The notes: generated from the sequence alone by a model not told the origin. A stretch of DNA of 10,821 bases from an uncultured Collinsella sp. (GCA_902489965.1 CABUCA010000063.1:1-10821), one strand, 5' to 3'; counted from the first letter of the stretch, positions 1 through 7,603 are shown. Numbers and translations are program-made.

Positions 1-18
1 ACCGAGCCGTACGCTTGA
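1..18 (+). CDS. possible 3' end of an upstream gene
   Basis: Frame 1 reads five sense codons (T-E-P-Y-A) and then TGA at 16-18, seven bases before a strong terminator. That is where the end of an upstream coding region would be expected, and the other two forward frames run on through the terminator. The product cannot be identified from five residues. In many Actinobacteria the gene before coaE is rpsA (ribosomal protein S1), but that is context only and nothing in these bases proves it. Confidence 0.35.
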   Translation, partial: TEPYA

Positions 19-24
19 ACTTAG

Positions 25-55
25 AAGGGGGAGGCCTCGCGGCCTCCCCCTTTTT
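25..55 (+). terminator. strong rho-independent terminator
   Basis: A perfect 10-bp GC-rich stem (27-36 with 41-50) closes a 4-base loop (TCGC). It is extended by two A-T pairs (25-26 with 51-52) and followed by a run of five T. It terminates the gene to the left and isolates the coaE cluster from it. Confidence 0.93.
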
Positions 56-122
56 GCGTTATATACATGTTGTGCTTTGGGACCTAGCTTCCCCGTATGC
101 GCTCTTACTGTTTGGCTGTTTT

Positions 123-153
123 TTGAGTCCATCTAGTTTATTTGAGCGATAAT
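123..153 (+). promoter_or_regulatory. candidate promoter for coaE cluster
   Basis: A -10-like GATAAT (148-153, 5 of 6 consensus bases) lies 19 bases after TTGAGT (123-128, 4 of 6). The spacing is longer than ideal. A promoter is expected between the terminator at 25-55 and coaE at 182, and this is the best match I can see there, but it is weak evidence. Confidence 0.35.
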
Positions 154-181
154 TACTCGCATTGGCGTTAGGGAGGGCTTG

Positions 182-823
182 ATGTTTACCGTATTTGTCT
201 TGGGCAATATTGCTTCGGGTAAGTCGACTGCCTGCCGCTATTTCGAATCTCGTGGCGCTATGCTTATCGATCTGGATGAGCTTGCAAAATCGCTGTATGT
301 GCCGGGCTCTGATATCGTCAATGCTCTCGCGGATGAATTCGGTTGGGACATTTTGGATGAGGAAGGCGGCATTCGCCGCAGTATCCTCGCTTCTCGAGCT
401 TTCGCTTCTCCTGATTCGGTCGCACGGCTCAATGGCATCGTGCATCCCGTTCTGATTGAACAGCTTTCGCTTAGGATTCTCGATCCGGTTTGTTGTACGG
501 TTTCATCTCCCCGTTATCCCTTTGCGGTGGTCGAGGTTTCAGCTCCGACTGGTTTTGAGGATGCATTTGGCTTGGCTGATGAAATTCTGGTCATTAGCGC
601 CCCTTTGTCAGTTCGTCGCGAGCGCGCTATTCAACGTGGCATGGAGCCATCTGATTTCGATGCCCGTTCTGCTTGCCAGCCCGATGAGTCTGCGCTGTGC
701 AATCTCGCTACAACGGTGATTGATAATTCGGCAGCCGATAATTCGCTCTTTGAGCAGCTTGACTCATGGCTTGCATGCCACGGGTTTATAGATACTCCGG
801 ATAAGGAGGAGGCCGATGCCTAA
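182..823 (+). CDS. coaE: dephospho-CoA kinase
   Basis: This kinase catalyses the last step of coenzyme A synthesis: ATP-dependent phosphorylation of the 3'-hydroxyl of dephospho-CoA in the cytoplasm. The 213-aa length is normal for the family. The P-loop is GNIASGKS (residues 8-15). DLD (30-32) sits where the family has its DAD substrate/metal motif, VHPVL (87-91) is the conserved His-Pro element, and ARSACQ (161-166) matches the Arg/Gln motif of the CoA-binding lid. ATG at 182 is chosen because GGAGG (172-176) lies 5 bases upstream; the adjacent TTG at 179 would be too close to it. Oddities are a P-loop diverging from the usual GLTGGIGSGKS and VSAPTGFEDAFG in place of the usual VPLLFE stretch. 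The gene uses more T-ending codons than its neighbours. It overlaps the next gene by 8 nt. Confidence 0.9.
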   Translation: MFTVFVLGNIASGKSTACRYFESRGAMLIDLDELAKSLYVPGSDIVNALADEFGWDILDEEGGIRRSILASRAFASPDSVARLNGIVHPVLIEQLSLRILDPVCCTVSSPRYPFAVVEVSAPTGFEDAFGLADEILVISAPLSVRRERAIQRGMEPSDFDARSACQPDESALCNLATTVIDNSAADNSLFEQLDSWLACHGFIDTPDKEEADA

Positions 824-1397
824 GGCACGTTTCTTTACGTGGTATCGCGTGGCGCCACTTGCCGTTGCGTTCGTCTTCGGCCTTATTTCGCTCGTCTACT
901 CGTGTGCTCCTGCCGCTTTCTTTAAGCCGCTGTATCCGATTGACTACGAGGCGTATGTAAAGCAATCCAGTATTTCGCATAATCTGGATCCGTATCTGGT
1001 GTGCGCTGTCATTAAGTCGGAATCGAATTGGGATCCCGAGGCCGAGTCGAATCAGGGTGCTCAGGGATTGATGCAGCTGATGCCCGAGACTGCCCAGGAC
1101 ATGATCGCCAAGGGCCTTGTCGACGGAGGGGAGTATTCGGTCGACAATCTTAACGATCCGGCTACGAATATCGAGTTTGGCTGCGCATACCTCTCGTATC
1201 TTCTCGCCTATTTCAACGGGTCGACGGATAGTGCCATCGCCGCCTATAACGCCGGTATGGGCAATGTCGACGGATGGGCGCAGCAGAACACGTCACTCCA
1301 TAATGCGATTACCTTCCCTGAAACTCAGGCTTATCTGATTCGCGTCAATAATGCCTGGGTTCGATATAAGACTCTCTATCCCGATCGGTTCGTATAG
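816..1397 (+). CDS. membrane-anchored lytic transglycosylase, SLT domain
   Basis: This protein is predicted to cleave the MurNAc-GlcNAc bond of peptidoglycan outside the membrane, forming 1,6-anhydro ends. It has 193 aa. A basic N-terminus and one hydrophobic segment (residues 12-29) act as signal anchor. An SLT catalytic domain follows from about 45 to the end. The catalytic glutamate is E69 in IKSESNWDPEA. GAQGLMQLMPETA (81-93) and AAYNAG (142-147) are classic Slt motifs, and QAYLIRV (171-177) is the C-terminal tyrosine motif. The domain is minimal, with no LysM or other wall-binding module. VYSC at 27-30 resembles a lipobox, but Tyr at -2 makes lipidation doubtful. The start lies inside coaE, with AAGGAGG (803-809) 6 bases before ATG, so translation is probably coupled to coaE. 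Its specific role (growth, division or recycling) cannot be told. Confidence 0.9.
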   Translation: MPKARFFTWYRVAPLAVAFVFGLISLVYSCAPAAFFKPLYPIDYEAYVKQSSISHNLDPYLVCAVIKSESNWDPEAESNQGAQGLMQLMPETAQDMIAKGLVDGGEYSVDNLNDPATNIEFGCAYLSYLLAYFNGSTDSAIAAYNAGMGNVDGWAQQNTSLHNAITFPETQAYLIRVNNAWVRYKTLYPDRFV

Positions 1398-1417
1398 GAC
1401 TAAGCCCACCGCCTGCG

Positions 1418-1443
1418 TATACTGCAGATGTACGAGTTAGGAG
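1418..1443 (+). promoter_or_regulatory. uvrB ribosome binding site and possible -10
   Basis: AGGAG (1439-1443) lies 5 bases before ATG 1449 and decides the uvrB start over the in-frame ATG at 1428, which has no such site. TATACT (1418-1423) is a reasonable -10 hexamer, but no good -35 lies 16-19 bases upstream. An internal uvrB promoter is therefore only possible. No GAAC-N4-GTTC type SOS site is visible here. Confidence 0.45.
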
Positions 1444-1448
1444 TATCC

Positions 1449-3689
1449 ATGGCGGAATTTGAAGTAGAACGCGTTGGTGGTGAACTTAAGCGCTTTGGCG
1501 TTGAGGGCGCTGATGTGCCGTTTAAGGTCGTGTCTCCATACGAGCCCGCTGGTTCCCAGCCTAAGGCCATTGAGTCACTTGTGCGGGGCGTGAGGGACGG
1601 AGACCGCTATCAGGTTTTGCTGGGCGTGACTGGTTCGGGCAAGACCTTCACGATGGCAAAGACTATTGAGGCCCTGGGAAAGCCGACGCTGGTCATGGCC
1701 CCCAATAAAACGCTCGCTGCTCAGCTTGCGAGCGAGCTCAAAGAGTTCTTTCCCAACAACGCTGTGGTCTACTTCGTCTCGTACTACGACTACTATCAGC
1801 CCGAGGCGTATGTGCCGCAAAGCGATACATATATCGAGAAAGACTCCTCGATTAACGAAGAGGTCGAGATGCTGCGCCATCAGGCGACCGCGTCACTGCT
1901 CTCTCGACGTGATGTGATCGTTGTCGCATCGGTCTCGTGTATCTATGGCATTGGCTCTCCTGAGGACTATGCGGGTCTGGCTCCAAACGTCGACAAGAAG
2001 GTGCCGCTCGAGCGCGATGACTTTATCCATGCACTTATCGACATTCAATATGATCGCAATGACTATGACCTGGCACGTGGCACGTTCCGCGTGCGCGGCG
2101 ATGTTGTTGACGTGTATCCGCCTTATGCCGAGCATCCGTTGCGGTTTGAGTTCTTTGGCGACGAGGTCGAGCTGATTGCCGAGATCGATGAGGTCACCGG
2201 TGAGATGCTTCGTGAGTACGAGGCCATTCCCGTATGGCCGGCATCGCACTACGTGACCGAGAAGCCGAAGGTCAAGGCGGCTCTGAAATCGATCAGCGAA
2301 GAATGCGAGAAGCGCGTGGCGGAGCTCAAGGCGACCGACAAGTTGCTCGAGGCGCAGCGTCTGCAGCAGCGTACCGATTATGATCTTGAGATGCTCGAGA
2401 CGATGGGCTTTTGCAACGGCATCGAGAACTACTCGCGTCATCTGGACGGTCGCAAGCCGGGTGAGCCGCCGTTTACCCTAATCGATTACTTTCCCAAGGA
2501 TATGCTCTGCATCATCGATGAGAGCCATGTGACGGTGCCGCAGATTCGCGGCATGCACGAAGGTGACCGCTCGCGTAAGGTGACGCTGGTGGAACACGGT
2601 TTTCGCCTGCCCTCGGCGCTCGATAACCGCCCGCTTCGTTTCGATGAGTTTGAGGCAAGGATCCCCCAGTTTATCTATGTTTCGGCCACGCCGGGCGACT
2701 ACGAGCTGCGGGTGAGCCAAAACGACGTGGAGCAGATTATTCGTCCGACCGGCCTGCTCGACCCCAAGATTGACGTGCGTCCAGTTCGCGGTCAGATTGA
2801 CGATCTTGAGGACGAGATTCGCGAGCGCGTTGCCCGCAAGGAGCGCGTGCTGGTGACCACGTTGACCAAACGCATGGCCGAGGACCTGACCGACCATCTA
2901 CTTGATGCGGGCATTAAGGTCAATTACATGCACTCTGATACGGCGACAATGGACCGTGTCGAGATCCTGCGAACGCTGCGCGAGGGCAAGATCGATGTTC
3001 TCGTTGGCATCAACCTGCTCCGCGAGGGCTTGGATCTTCCCGAGGTCTCACTGGTGGCAATTCTCGATGCCGATAAGGAAGGCTTCTTGCGCAACCGCCG
3101 TTCGCTGATTCAGGCGATTGGCCGTGCGGCCCGTAACGCCGATGGCGAAGTCATCATGTATGCAGACGTTGTGACCGATTCGATGAAAGAGGCCATCGAG
3201 GAGACGCAGCGCCGTCGCGAGATTCAGATGGCATATAACGAAGAACATGGCATTGTGCCCAAGACAGTGCGCAAGGCCATCAACGACATCTCAAGTTTTA
3301 TTGCCGAGGCCGAAAAAACTGTGGGCTCCAAGGGACGCTCGAAGGGCGACTCTCTTGGCCATGGCGCATTCTATACGCCCGATGAGTCGGGCGAGGGCGG
3401 TGTGCCGGAAACGGTGGCGCCCGAGCAGACACTTGCGGAGCAGTTGGAAGAACTGCCGCATGACGAGCTTGTGCGGATCGTCGAAACCATGGAAGAGGAT
3501 ATGCGTAACGCTTCTGCCGCTATGGACTTTGAGGAGGCGGCGCGCCTGCGCGATGTTGTCGTTCAGATTCGGGCGATGCTCGAGGGTGCGTCTGAGGACG
3601 AGACGATCGAGCGCTTACGCTCGCAGGCCCGCAAGGGTTCCACGTTCGCATCGGGCAGAAAACGCCAGGGTGCACGGTTTAAGAAATAG
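1449..3689 (+). CDS. uvrB: excinuclease ABC subunit UvrB
   Basis: This is the damage-verifying subunit of nucleotide excision repair. It is loaded on DNA by UvrA, probes the helix with a beta-hairpin using ATP, then recruits UvrC for incision. All family hallmarks are present: Walker A GVTGSGKT (59-66), the aromatic beta-hairpin YYDYYQPEAY (112-121), the Walker B/DEAD-like IDESH (356-360), SATPG (412-416), the SF2 motif VI QAIGRAARN (555-563), and a C-terminal UVR domain for UvrC contact (about 666-704). At 746 aa it is longer than the roughly 660-675 aa of well-known UvrBs. The extra length is an N-terminal extension of about 25 residues, a Gly/Glu-rich linker (about 626-660) and a basic tail after the UVR domain. 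It lies 51 bases after the transglycosylase gene with no terminator between, so cotranscription with coaE is likely. The partner uvrA starts at 10074. Confidence 0.98.
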   Translation: MAEFEVERVGGELKRFGVEGADVPFKVVSPYEPAGSQPKAIESLVRGVRDGDRYQVLLGVTGSGKTFTMAKTIEALGKPTLVMAPNKTLAAQLASELKEFFPNNAVVYFVSYYDYYQPEAYVPQSDTYIEKDSSINEEVEMLRHQATASLLSRRDVIVVASVSCIYGIGSPEDYAGLAPNVDKKVPLERDDFIHALIDIQYDRNDYDLARGTFRVRGDVVDVYPPYAEHPLRFEFFGDEVELIAEIDEVTGEMLREYEAIPVWPASHYVTEKPKVKAALKSISEECEKRVAELKATDKLLEAQRLQQRTDYDLEMLETMGFCNGIENYSRHLDGRKPGEPPFTLIDYFPKDMLCIIDESHVTVPQIRGMHEGDRSRKVTLVEHGFRLPSALDNRPLRFDEFEARIPQFIYVSATPGDYELRVSQNDVEQIIRPTGLLDPKIDVRPVRGQIDDLEDEIRERVARKERVLVTTLTKRMAEDLTDHLLDAGIKVNYMHSDTATMDRVEILRTLREGKIDVLVGINLLREGLDLPEVSLVAILDADKEGFLRNRRSLIQAIGRAARNADGEVIMYADVVTDSMKEAIEETQRRREIQMAYNEEHGIVPKTVRKAINDISSFIAEAEKTVGSKGRSKGDSLGHGAFYTPDESGEGGVPETVAPEQTLAEQLEELPHDELVRIVETMEEDMRNASAAMDFEEAARLRDVVVQIRAMLEGASEDETIERLRSQARKGSTFASGRKRQGARFKK

Positions 3690-3697
3690 CCGCGAAC

Positions 3698-3738
3698 AGG
3701 CCCCGAGTTCCCTGTGGAGCTCGGGGCCTATGTCTTTT
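3698..3738 (+). terminator. rho-independent terminator of uvrB
   Basis: AGGCCCCGAG (3698-3707) pairs perfectly with CTCGGGGCCT (3720-3729). The stem extends inward by four more pairs, including one G-U, to a 4-base loop. The tail TATGTCTTTT is T-rich on the + side. The - strand side lacks a T run, so it mainly serves uvrB, although it also sits between convergent genes. Confidence 0.85.
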
Positions 3739-3757
3739 GCGCGCTGGAATTTGTGCG

Positions 3758-5398
3758 TTAGAGGTCTGCGATCAGGGCTTCAGCACAACGGATGCCGTCG
3801 GTGGCCGCGCTCATGATGCCGCCGGCATATCCAGCTCCCTCACCACAAGGGTAGAGGCCCGGGGTCGACACGGCATGGCACGTTCGGTCTCGGGTGACAG
3901 TGACCGGTGAGCTCGAACGAGTCTCCACGCCGGTAAGAACGGCATCGGGACGGTCGTAGCCTCGTAGCTTTTTTCCGAGTAGGGGAAGTCCCAGGCGGAG
4001 CGACTCGACGATATGCTGCGGTAGGGCTTCGTCAATTGCCGTCCAGGTCACACCGAGCGGATAGGTGGGCTTTACCTTTCCGGGCGCCTTGCTGGCGCGT
4101 CCTGCGAGGAAATCTCCGACGAGTTGTGCCGGTGCGTTCCAGTTGGAACCGCCCAGGCGATAGGCGGCCGCCTCGCAGGCACGCTGGAGCTCGATGCCGG
4201 CGAGCGGGTCATCGTTGGGAAGGTCCTCAGGCGTGACGTTAACGAGCAGGGCGGCATTTGCGTTGCGTCCGTCGCGGGCATTGAGACTGGCCCCGTTGAC
4301 GCACAGATGGCACGGTTCTGAAGAGGCGGCAACAACCTGTCCGCCGGGGCACATGCAAAACGAGAACACGCTGCGGCCGTTGGGAAGATGGGCGACGAGC
4401 TTGTAGGGGGCTGCCCCGAGCGCTGGATGTCCCGCCGAGGCTCCATATTGGGCTCTGTCGATGTCGCGTTGCGGATGCTCGATGCGAACGCCCATGGCAA
4501 AGGTCTTTTGTGCGAGGGCCACGTTGTGGTCCTTAAGGAGCTCAAAAATATCGCGAGCAGAATGCCCGCAGGCGAGGATGAGGTGCTTTGTCTCGATTGA
4601 CTCGTAAGCGGCGTCTTGGGACGATTGGACATCAATGCCGGTGATGGCGCCAGACACGTCGATGCGAATGTCGACGAGCTTCGTTCGATAACGGACGACA
4701 CCTCCGAGCTGCTCGATGCGCTGGGATATAGCGGTGACAACCGTGGGAAGGATGTCGGAGCCAATGTGCGGCTTGGCATCCCACAGAATATCGCGGGGCG
4801 CACCCGCCTCGACGAAGGTTTCGAGGATAAGGCGATGGGCGGGATTTTTTGTTCCCGTATTGAGCTTGCCGTCCGAGAAGGTCCCCGCGCCGCCCAGACC
4901 AAACTGAATATTGCTCTCGGGGTCGAGGATGCGCTCCTTTAGAAAGAGGTCGATCGCCTGCGAGCGGCGAAATGCCGGGTCGCCGCGCTCGATAAGCAAG
5001 GGCTTAAGACCTGCTTCGGCGAGCGTGAGCGCAGCGAAAAGGCCGGCGCATCCGGCGCCGACAACGACAGGGCGTTCTTGAGGTGCGTCGGAGACGGGGG
5101 AGGGGAATGAAGGCTCATCGTCTTCTATCGCGCGTACGCGCGAGCGGTCACGCTCGGCAACGCCGTCGACCGCTTCTTGCTCGAGGTGGGGACTAGTCAG
5201 CTCAACACGAAAGCTCAGGATAAAATGGACGTCTCGTTTTTTGCGAGCGTCGATTGACTTGAGGTGGAGCTCGATGGACTTGATCTCGGAGTCCTTGCAA
5301 CGTAGGACGCGCTTGGCGACTCGCTTGCCAACAATGAGACAGGCATTTTCATCGCCGGCTTCATCGAGCGACGCGTTGACTTGGGTGATTTCGATCAT
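3758..5398 (-). CDS. FAD-dependent dehydrogenase, COG2509-like
   Basis: This is a predicted soluble flavoprotein oxidoreductase of 546 aa; substrate and electron partner are unknown. Residues 1-90 form a separate N-terminal domain without a recognised motif, ending in a charged and then Pro/Ser-rich linker (80-108). The FAD-binding Rossmann fold begins at 109 with GAGCAG (114-119) and closes with the acidic IERG (136-139). FGLGGAGTFSDGKLNT (166-181), FCMCPGG (347-353) and the run around NGASLNARDGRNANAAL (368-384) are hallmarks I associate with the COG2509 uncharacterised dehydrogenases. GEGAGYAGGIMSAATDG (519-535) is the C-terminal FAD-contact segment. The ATG at 5398 is chosen over upstream in-frame codons because AAGGAG (5405-5410) lies 6 bases before it. 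It follows the HI0933-like gene by 80 bases but probably has its own promoter. The convergent neighbour is uvrB. Confidence 0.88.
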   Translation of the reverse strand: MIEITQVNASLDEAGDENACLIVGKRVAKRVLRCKDSEIKSIELHLKSIDARKKRDVHFILSFRVELTSPHLEQEAVDGVAERDRSRVRAIEDDEPSFPSPVSDAPQERPVVVGAGCAGLFAALTLAEAGLKPLLIERGDPAFRRSQAIDLFLKERILDPESNIQFGLGGAGTFSDGKLNTGTKNPAHRLILETFVEAGAPRDILWDAKPHIGSDILPTVVTAISQRIEQLGGVVRYRTKLVDIRIDVSGAITGIDVQSSQDAAYESIETKHLILACGHSARDIFELLKDHNVALAQKTFAMGVRIEHPQRDIDRAQYGASAGHPALGAAPYKLVAHLPNGRSVFSFCMCPGGQVVAASSEPCHLCVNGASLNARDGRNANAALLVNVTPEDLPNDDPLAGIELQRACEAAAYRLGGSNWNAPAQLVGDFLAGRASKAPGKVKPTYPLGVTWTAIDEALPQHIVESLRLGLPLLGKKLRGYDRPDAVLTGVETRSSSPVTVTRDRTCHAVSTPGLYPCGEGAGYAGGIMSAATDGIRCAEALIADL

Positions 5399-5416
5399 CG
5401 AGGTCTCCTTAGAGGC

Positions 5417-5448
5417 AAGAAAGAGGCCGTCCGGTATTCCAGACGGCC
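5417..5448 (-). terminator. hairpin between the two flavoprotein genes
   Basis: On the - strand a 10-bp stem (5439-5448 with 5425-5434) closes a 4-base loop. One position is G-U in - strand RNA but would be a C-A mismatch on the + strand, so the hairpin favours the - strand transcript. The tail TCTTTCTT is U-rich. It can be read as a terminator of the HI0933-like gene. However, it ends only about 6 bases before the ribosome binding site of the COG2509 gene, so it could equally act as a leader attenuator or 5'-UTR stem. Confidence 0.6.
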
Positions 5449-5462
5449 CGAATGCGTTTTTG

Positions 5463-5468
5463 ATTATA
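5463..5468 (-). promoter_or_regulatory. -10 element TATAAT before the COG2509 gene
   Basis: The - strand reads a perfect TATAAT here, 65 bases upstream of ATG 5398 and just past the stop codon of the preceding gene. No convincing -35 is visible at 16-19 bases; the sequence there reads roughly GCAAGCAG. If used, transcription would start near 5456 and the hairpin at 5417-5448 would lie in the leader. Confidence 0.45.
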
Positions 5469-5478
5469 GACTGAGCGG

Positions 5479-6750
5479 CTACAGGCTGCTTGCAGCGCGA
5501 ATGCCCGAGAGCCAGGCCCACGCAAGGTTAAAGCCTCCGCAATCGGCGTCGATGTCGAGCGCTTCGCCGCAGACGTAAAGCGGGGCGTCGACAACGCTGC
5601 ACGCGCGTAGACTGGGTGTTGAGATGCTCTCGACAGATACGCCACCACGCGTGACCTGCGCCGAGCGCTCCTCGGCTGTTCCCTCTACGAGCAACTTAAA
5701 GTGCTTGAGGACCGAGACCAGGTGGATGACATCGTTGGAGCCTGGATGGCACTGCTCGAACGCCGTGCAGACGACGCGGGAGAGTTGCGGGGCGAGCATG
5801 CCGTCGAGCCAACGGGGATCGCGGGGCGAAAAGCCGCCGAGCAGCTCAACGCGTCGGTTGAGCATATCGAGCAGCTTGTCTTTGGAGAGGTCGGGGAAAA
5901 CGTCGAGCAGGATCGTATCGCCGCGCTGGATACGACGGGAGAGGTTGAAGACAGCGACGCCCGAGATGCCGAAGGCTCGAAACAGGACTTCACCGTCTTC
6001 GTGCCAGAGCTCATTATGATTGCGGGCGAGCGTCAAGCGGGCGCGGACGCGCAGGCCATCCAACGTCTTGAGTGCCGTCCGATCGCCGACGACCGTTGCC
6101 GATACGGGGCAGAGGATGGGGCGCAGCGAAGTGAGGGGGAGGCGAAACGTATCGGCGATACCGGTGGGGTTGCCGCCCGTGGCGATAATTACGGCATGTG
6201 CCTGCAGGGCCTCGTTCTTGCGAGGGACATCGGCGAGCGCTTTCCGAAGCGAGCGGAGCTCCGATTTTCGGTCGTCGTGCTTTTTTGCCTTGAGCACCCG
6301 CGCTGGACGGTCTATTTGGAGTGCCCAGCCTTCGGAAGCTTTGTGCGCCGAGGCAACGTTGGCTCCGCAGATTAAGGTGATACCTAGGCGGTCGCAAACG
6401 TTGAGAAGCGCGTCGCGCACCGATTCAGCGCGAAGGGAGCGCGGGTACAGCCGGCCTTCCTCGGAGGTTGTCATGATACCCAGCGAGGAGAAGAAACCCA
6501 TAAGCTCTTGTTCGGGCTGGGGGCCCATGACGGATTCGACGAATGCGGGGTGGTTATACCGCTGAGGATCAATCGATTCGTTGGAGAGGTTGCAGCGGCC
6601 GTTACCGGTCGCAAGGAGCTTAAGGCCACAGGCGACATCGCGCTCAACGATGCAGACGCTTTTGCCAGCGCGTGCGGCCGTAATGGCAGCGGCGAGGCCT
6701 GAAGCCCCGCCGCCGATTACCAGGACGTCATAGAAGGCGCTCGCGTTCAC
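5479..6750 (-). CDS. HI0933/BaiN-family FAD flavoprotein
   Basis: This is a predicted NAD(P)/FAD-dependent oxidoreductase of 423 aa. Family members include BaiN-type enzymes proposed in bile-acid reduction, but most, probably including this one, have no known substrate. The FAD Rossmann motif GGGASG is at 13-18, and the family signature GNGRCNLSN at 49-57. EEGRLYPRS (97-105), FRAFGISGVAVF (257-268), TRGGVSVESI (367-376) and GEALDIDADCGGFNLAWAW (395-413) follow in the expected order. Two features are odd. A charged insert of about 30-40 residues lies at 146-185, and the usual glycine-rich GSTGDG segment after the ATGG motif (190-193) is missing, making that stretch about 10 residues short. The start is GTG at 6750, immediately after the Mrp stop (TAAGTG), with GAGG upstream. 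Expression is therefore probably coupled to the Mrp gene. Confidence 0.9.
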   Translation of the reverse strand: MNASAFYDVLVIGGGASGLAAAITAARAGKSVCIVERDVACGLKLLATGNGRCNLSNESIDPQRYNHPAFVESVMGPQPEQELMGFFSSLGIMTTSEEGRLYPRSLRAESVRDALLNVCDRLGITLICGANVASAHKASEGWALQIDRPARVLKAKKHDDRKSELRSLRKALADVPRKNEALQAHAVIIATGGNPTGIADTFRLPLTSLRPILCPVSATVVGDRTALKTLDGLRVRARLTLARNHNELWHEDGEVLFRAFGISGVAVFNLSRRIQRGDTILLDVFPDLSKDKLLDMLNRRVELLGGFSPRDPRWLDGMLAPQLSRVVCTAFEQCHPGSNDVIHLVSVLKHFKLLVEGTAEERSAQVTRGGVSVESISTPSLRACSVVDAPLYVCGEALDIDADCGGFNLAWAWLSGIRAASSL

Positions 6751-7581
6751 TTAGGCCTCGTCGGTCTCGTGCGGGGTAATGGCCTCGACGGCAGAGACTG
6801 CCTTGGGCAACATGTCATCGGGCAGCGCGGTCTCGACCTCGCCCTTATCGCAGGCCTCGGCGAGTGCCGGATTAATGGGAAGCTGGCCCAAGATGTCGAG
6901 GTTATAGCGATCTGCGACCTCGGGGAGCTTGCTCTTGCCAAAGACCTCAATCTTCTTGCCGCAGTCGGGGCACTCAATATAGCTCATGTTCTCGACAATG
7001 CCCAGAATGGGGACGTTCATCTTCTCGGCCATGTTGACCGCCTTGGCGACGATCATCGAGACCAGATCCTGCGGGCTCGTGACGATGACGATGCCGTCGA
7101 CGGGCAGCGACTGGAAGACGGTGAGCGCGACGTCGCCTGTTCCCGGAGGCATGTCGACCAGCAGGTAGTCGATGGGGCCCCACGAGGTCTCGCTCCAGAA
7201 CTGCCTAATGGCGCCTGCGATGACCGGACCGCGCCAAAGGACGGGGTCGGTCTCGTTTTGGAGCAGCAGGTTGGAGCTCATGACCTTGACGCCGTGCTCG
7301 GAGATTTCGGGCAGCATAAGGTTGCCAAGGGCATGGACGTGGCGTCCGCTCATACCGAACATCTTGGGGATGGAGGGACCGGTGATGTCGGCATCGAGGA
7401 CGCCGACCTTGTGGCCGTGACGGGCAAGCTCGGTGGCGATGGCACCGGTGACAAACGACTTGCCGACACCGCCCTTGCCGGAAAGCACGGCGATGACGCG
7501 TTTGACCTCGGACAGCGTGTTCTCCTCAAATTGCGACGGCGACGTTTGTCCGCCGGCGGCCTGTGCGTGCTCGCAACCCAT
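6751..7581 (-). CDS. mrp: Mrp/NBP35-family P-loop ATPase
   Basis: This is a cytoplasmic ParA/MinD-type ATPase of the Mrp (ApbC/NBP35) family, whose members bind and transfer iron-sulfur clusters to apoproteins. It has 276 aa. The deviant Walker A GKGGVGKS is at 35-42, switch region DADITGPS at 63-70, and Walker B-like DMPPGTGD at 143-150. CPDC (204-207) is the CxxC pair that bridges a cluster between two subunits. The N-terminus is short, with one cysteine (C3) and no DUF59 domain, as in many anaerobes. The ATG at 7581 is preferred over an in-frame start upstream because AAAGGAG (7588-7594) precedes it by 6 bases. It is the first gene of a probable two-gene operon with the HI0933-like flavoprotein, behind a promoter at 7637-7666. 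Confidence 0.94.
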   Translation of the reverse strand: MGCEHAQAAGGQTSPSQFEENTLSEVKRVIAVLSGKGGVGKSFVTGAIATELARHGHKVGVLDADITGPSIPKMFGMSGRHVHALGNLMLPEISEHGVKVMSSNLLLQNETDPVLWRGPVIAGAIRQFWSETSWGPIDYLLVDMPPGTGDVALTVFQSLPVDGIVIVTSPQDLVSMIVAKAVNMAEKMNVPILGIVENMSYIECPDCGKKIEVFGKSKLPEVADRYNLDILGQLPINPALAEACDKGEVETALPDDMLPKAVSAVEAITPHETDEA

Positions 7582-7603
7582 GTATGACTCCTTTGTATAT
7601 GTT

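Noticed and set aside
900..910. Lipobox-like VYSC in the transglycosylase (residues 27-30)
   Set aside because: Tyr at the -2 position is atypical of lipoprotein signal peptides. The segment is better read as a signal anchor, though lipidation is not fully excluded.
1893..2441. 182-codon frame antisense to uvrB
   Set aside because: It is antisense to the best-supported gene in the window and has no domain or start signal.
4072..4902. Long - strand frame inside the COG2509 gene
   Set aside because: It is in another frame of the same strand within a gene with intact family motifs. Its Ser/Arg/Pro-rich composition is typical of out-of-frame translation.
6769..7587. Long open frame on the + strand opposite the Mrp gene
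   Set aside because: It lies fully antisense to a gene with clear Mrp motifs, shows no recognisable domain, and has no good ribosome binding site. It is a by-product of GC-rich codon use.
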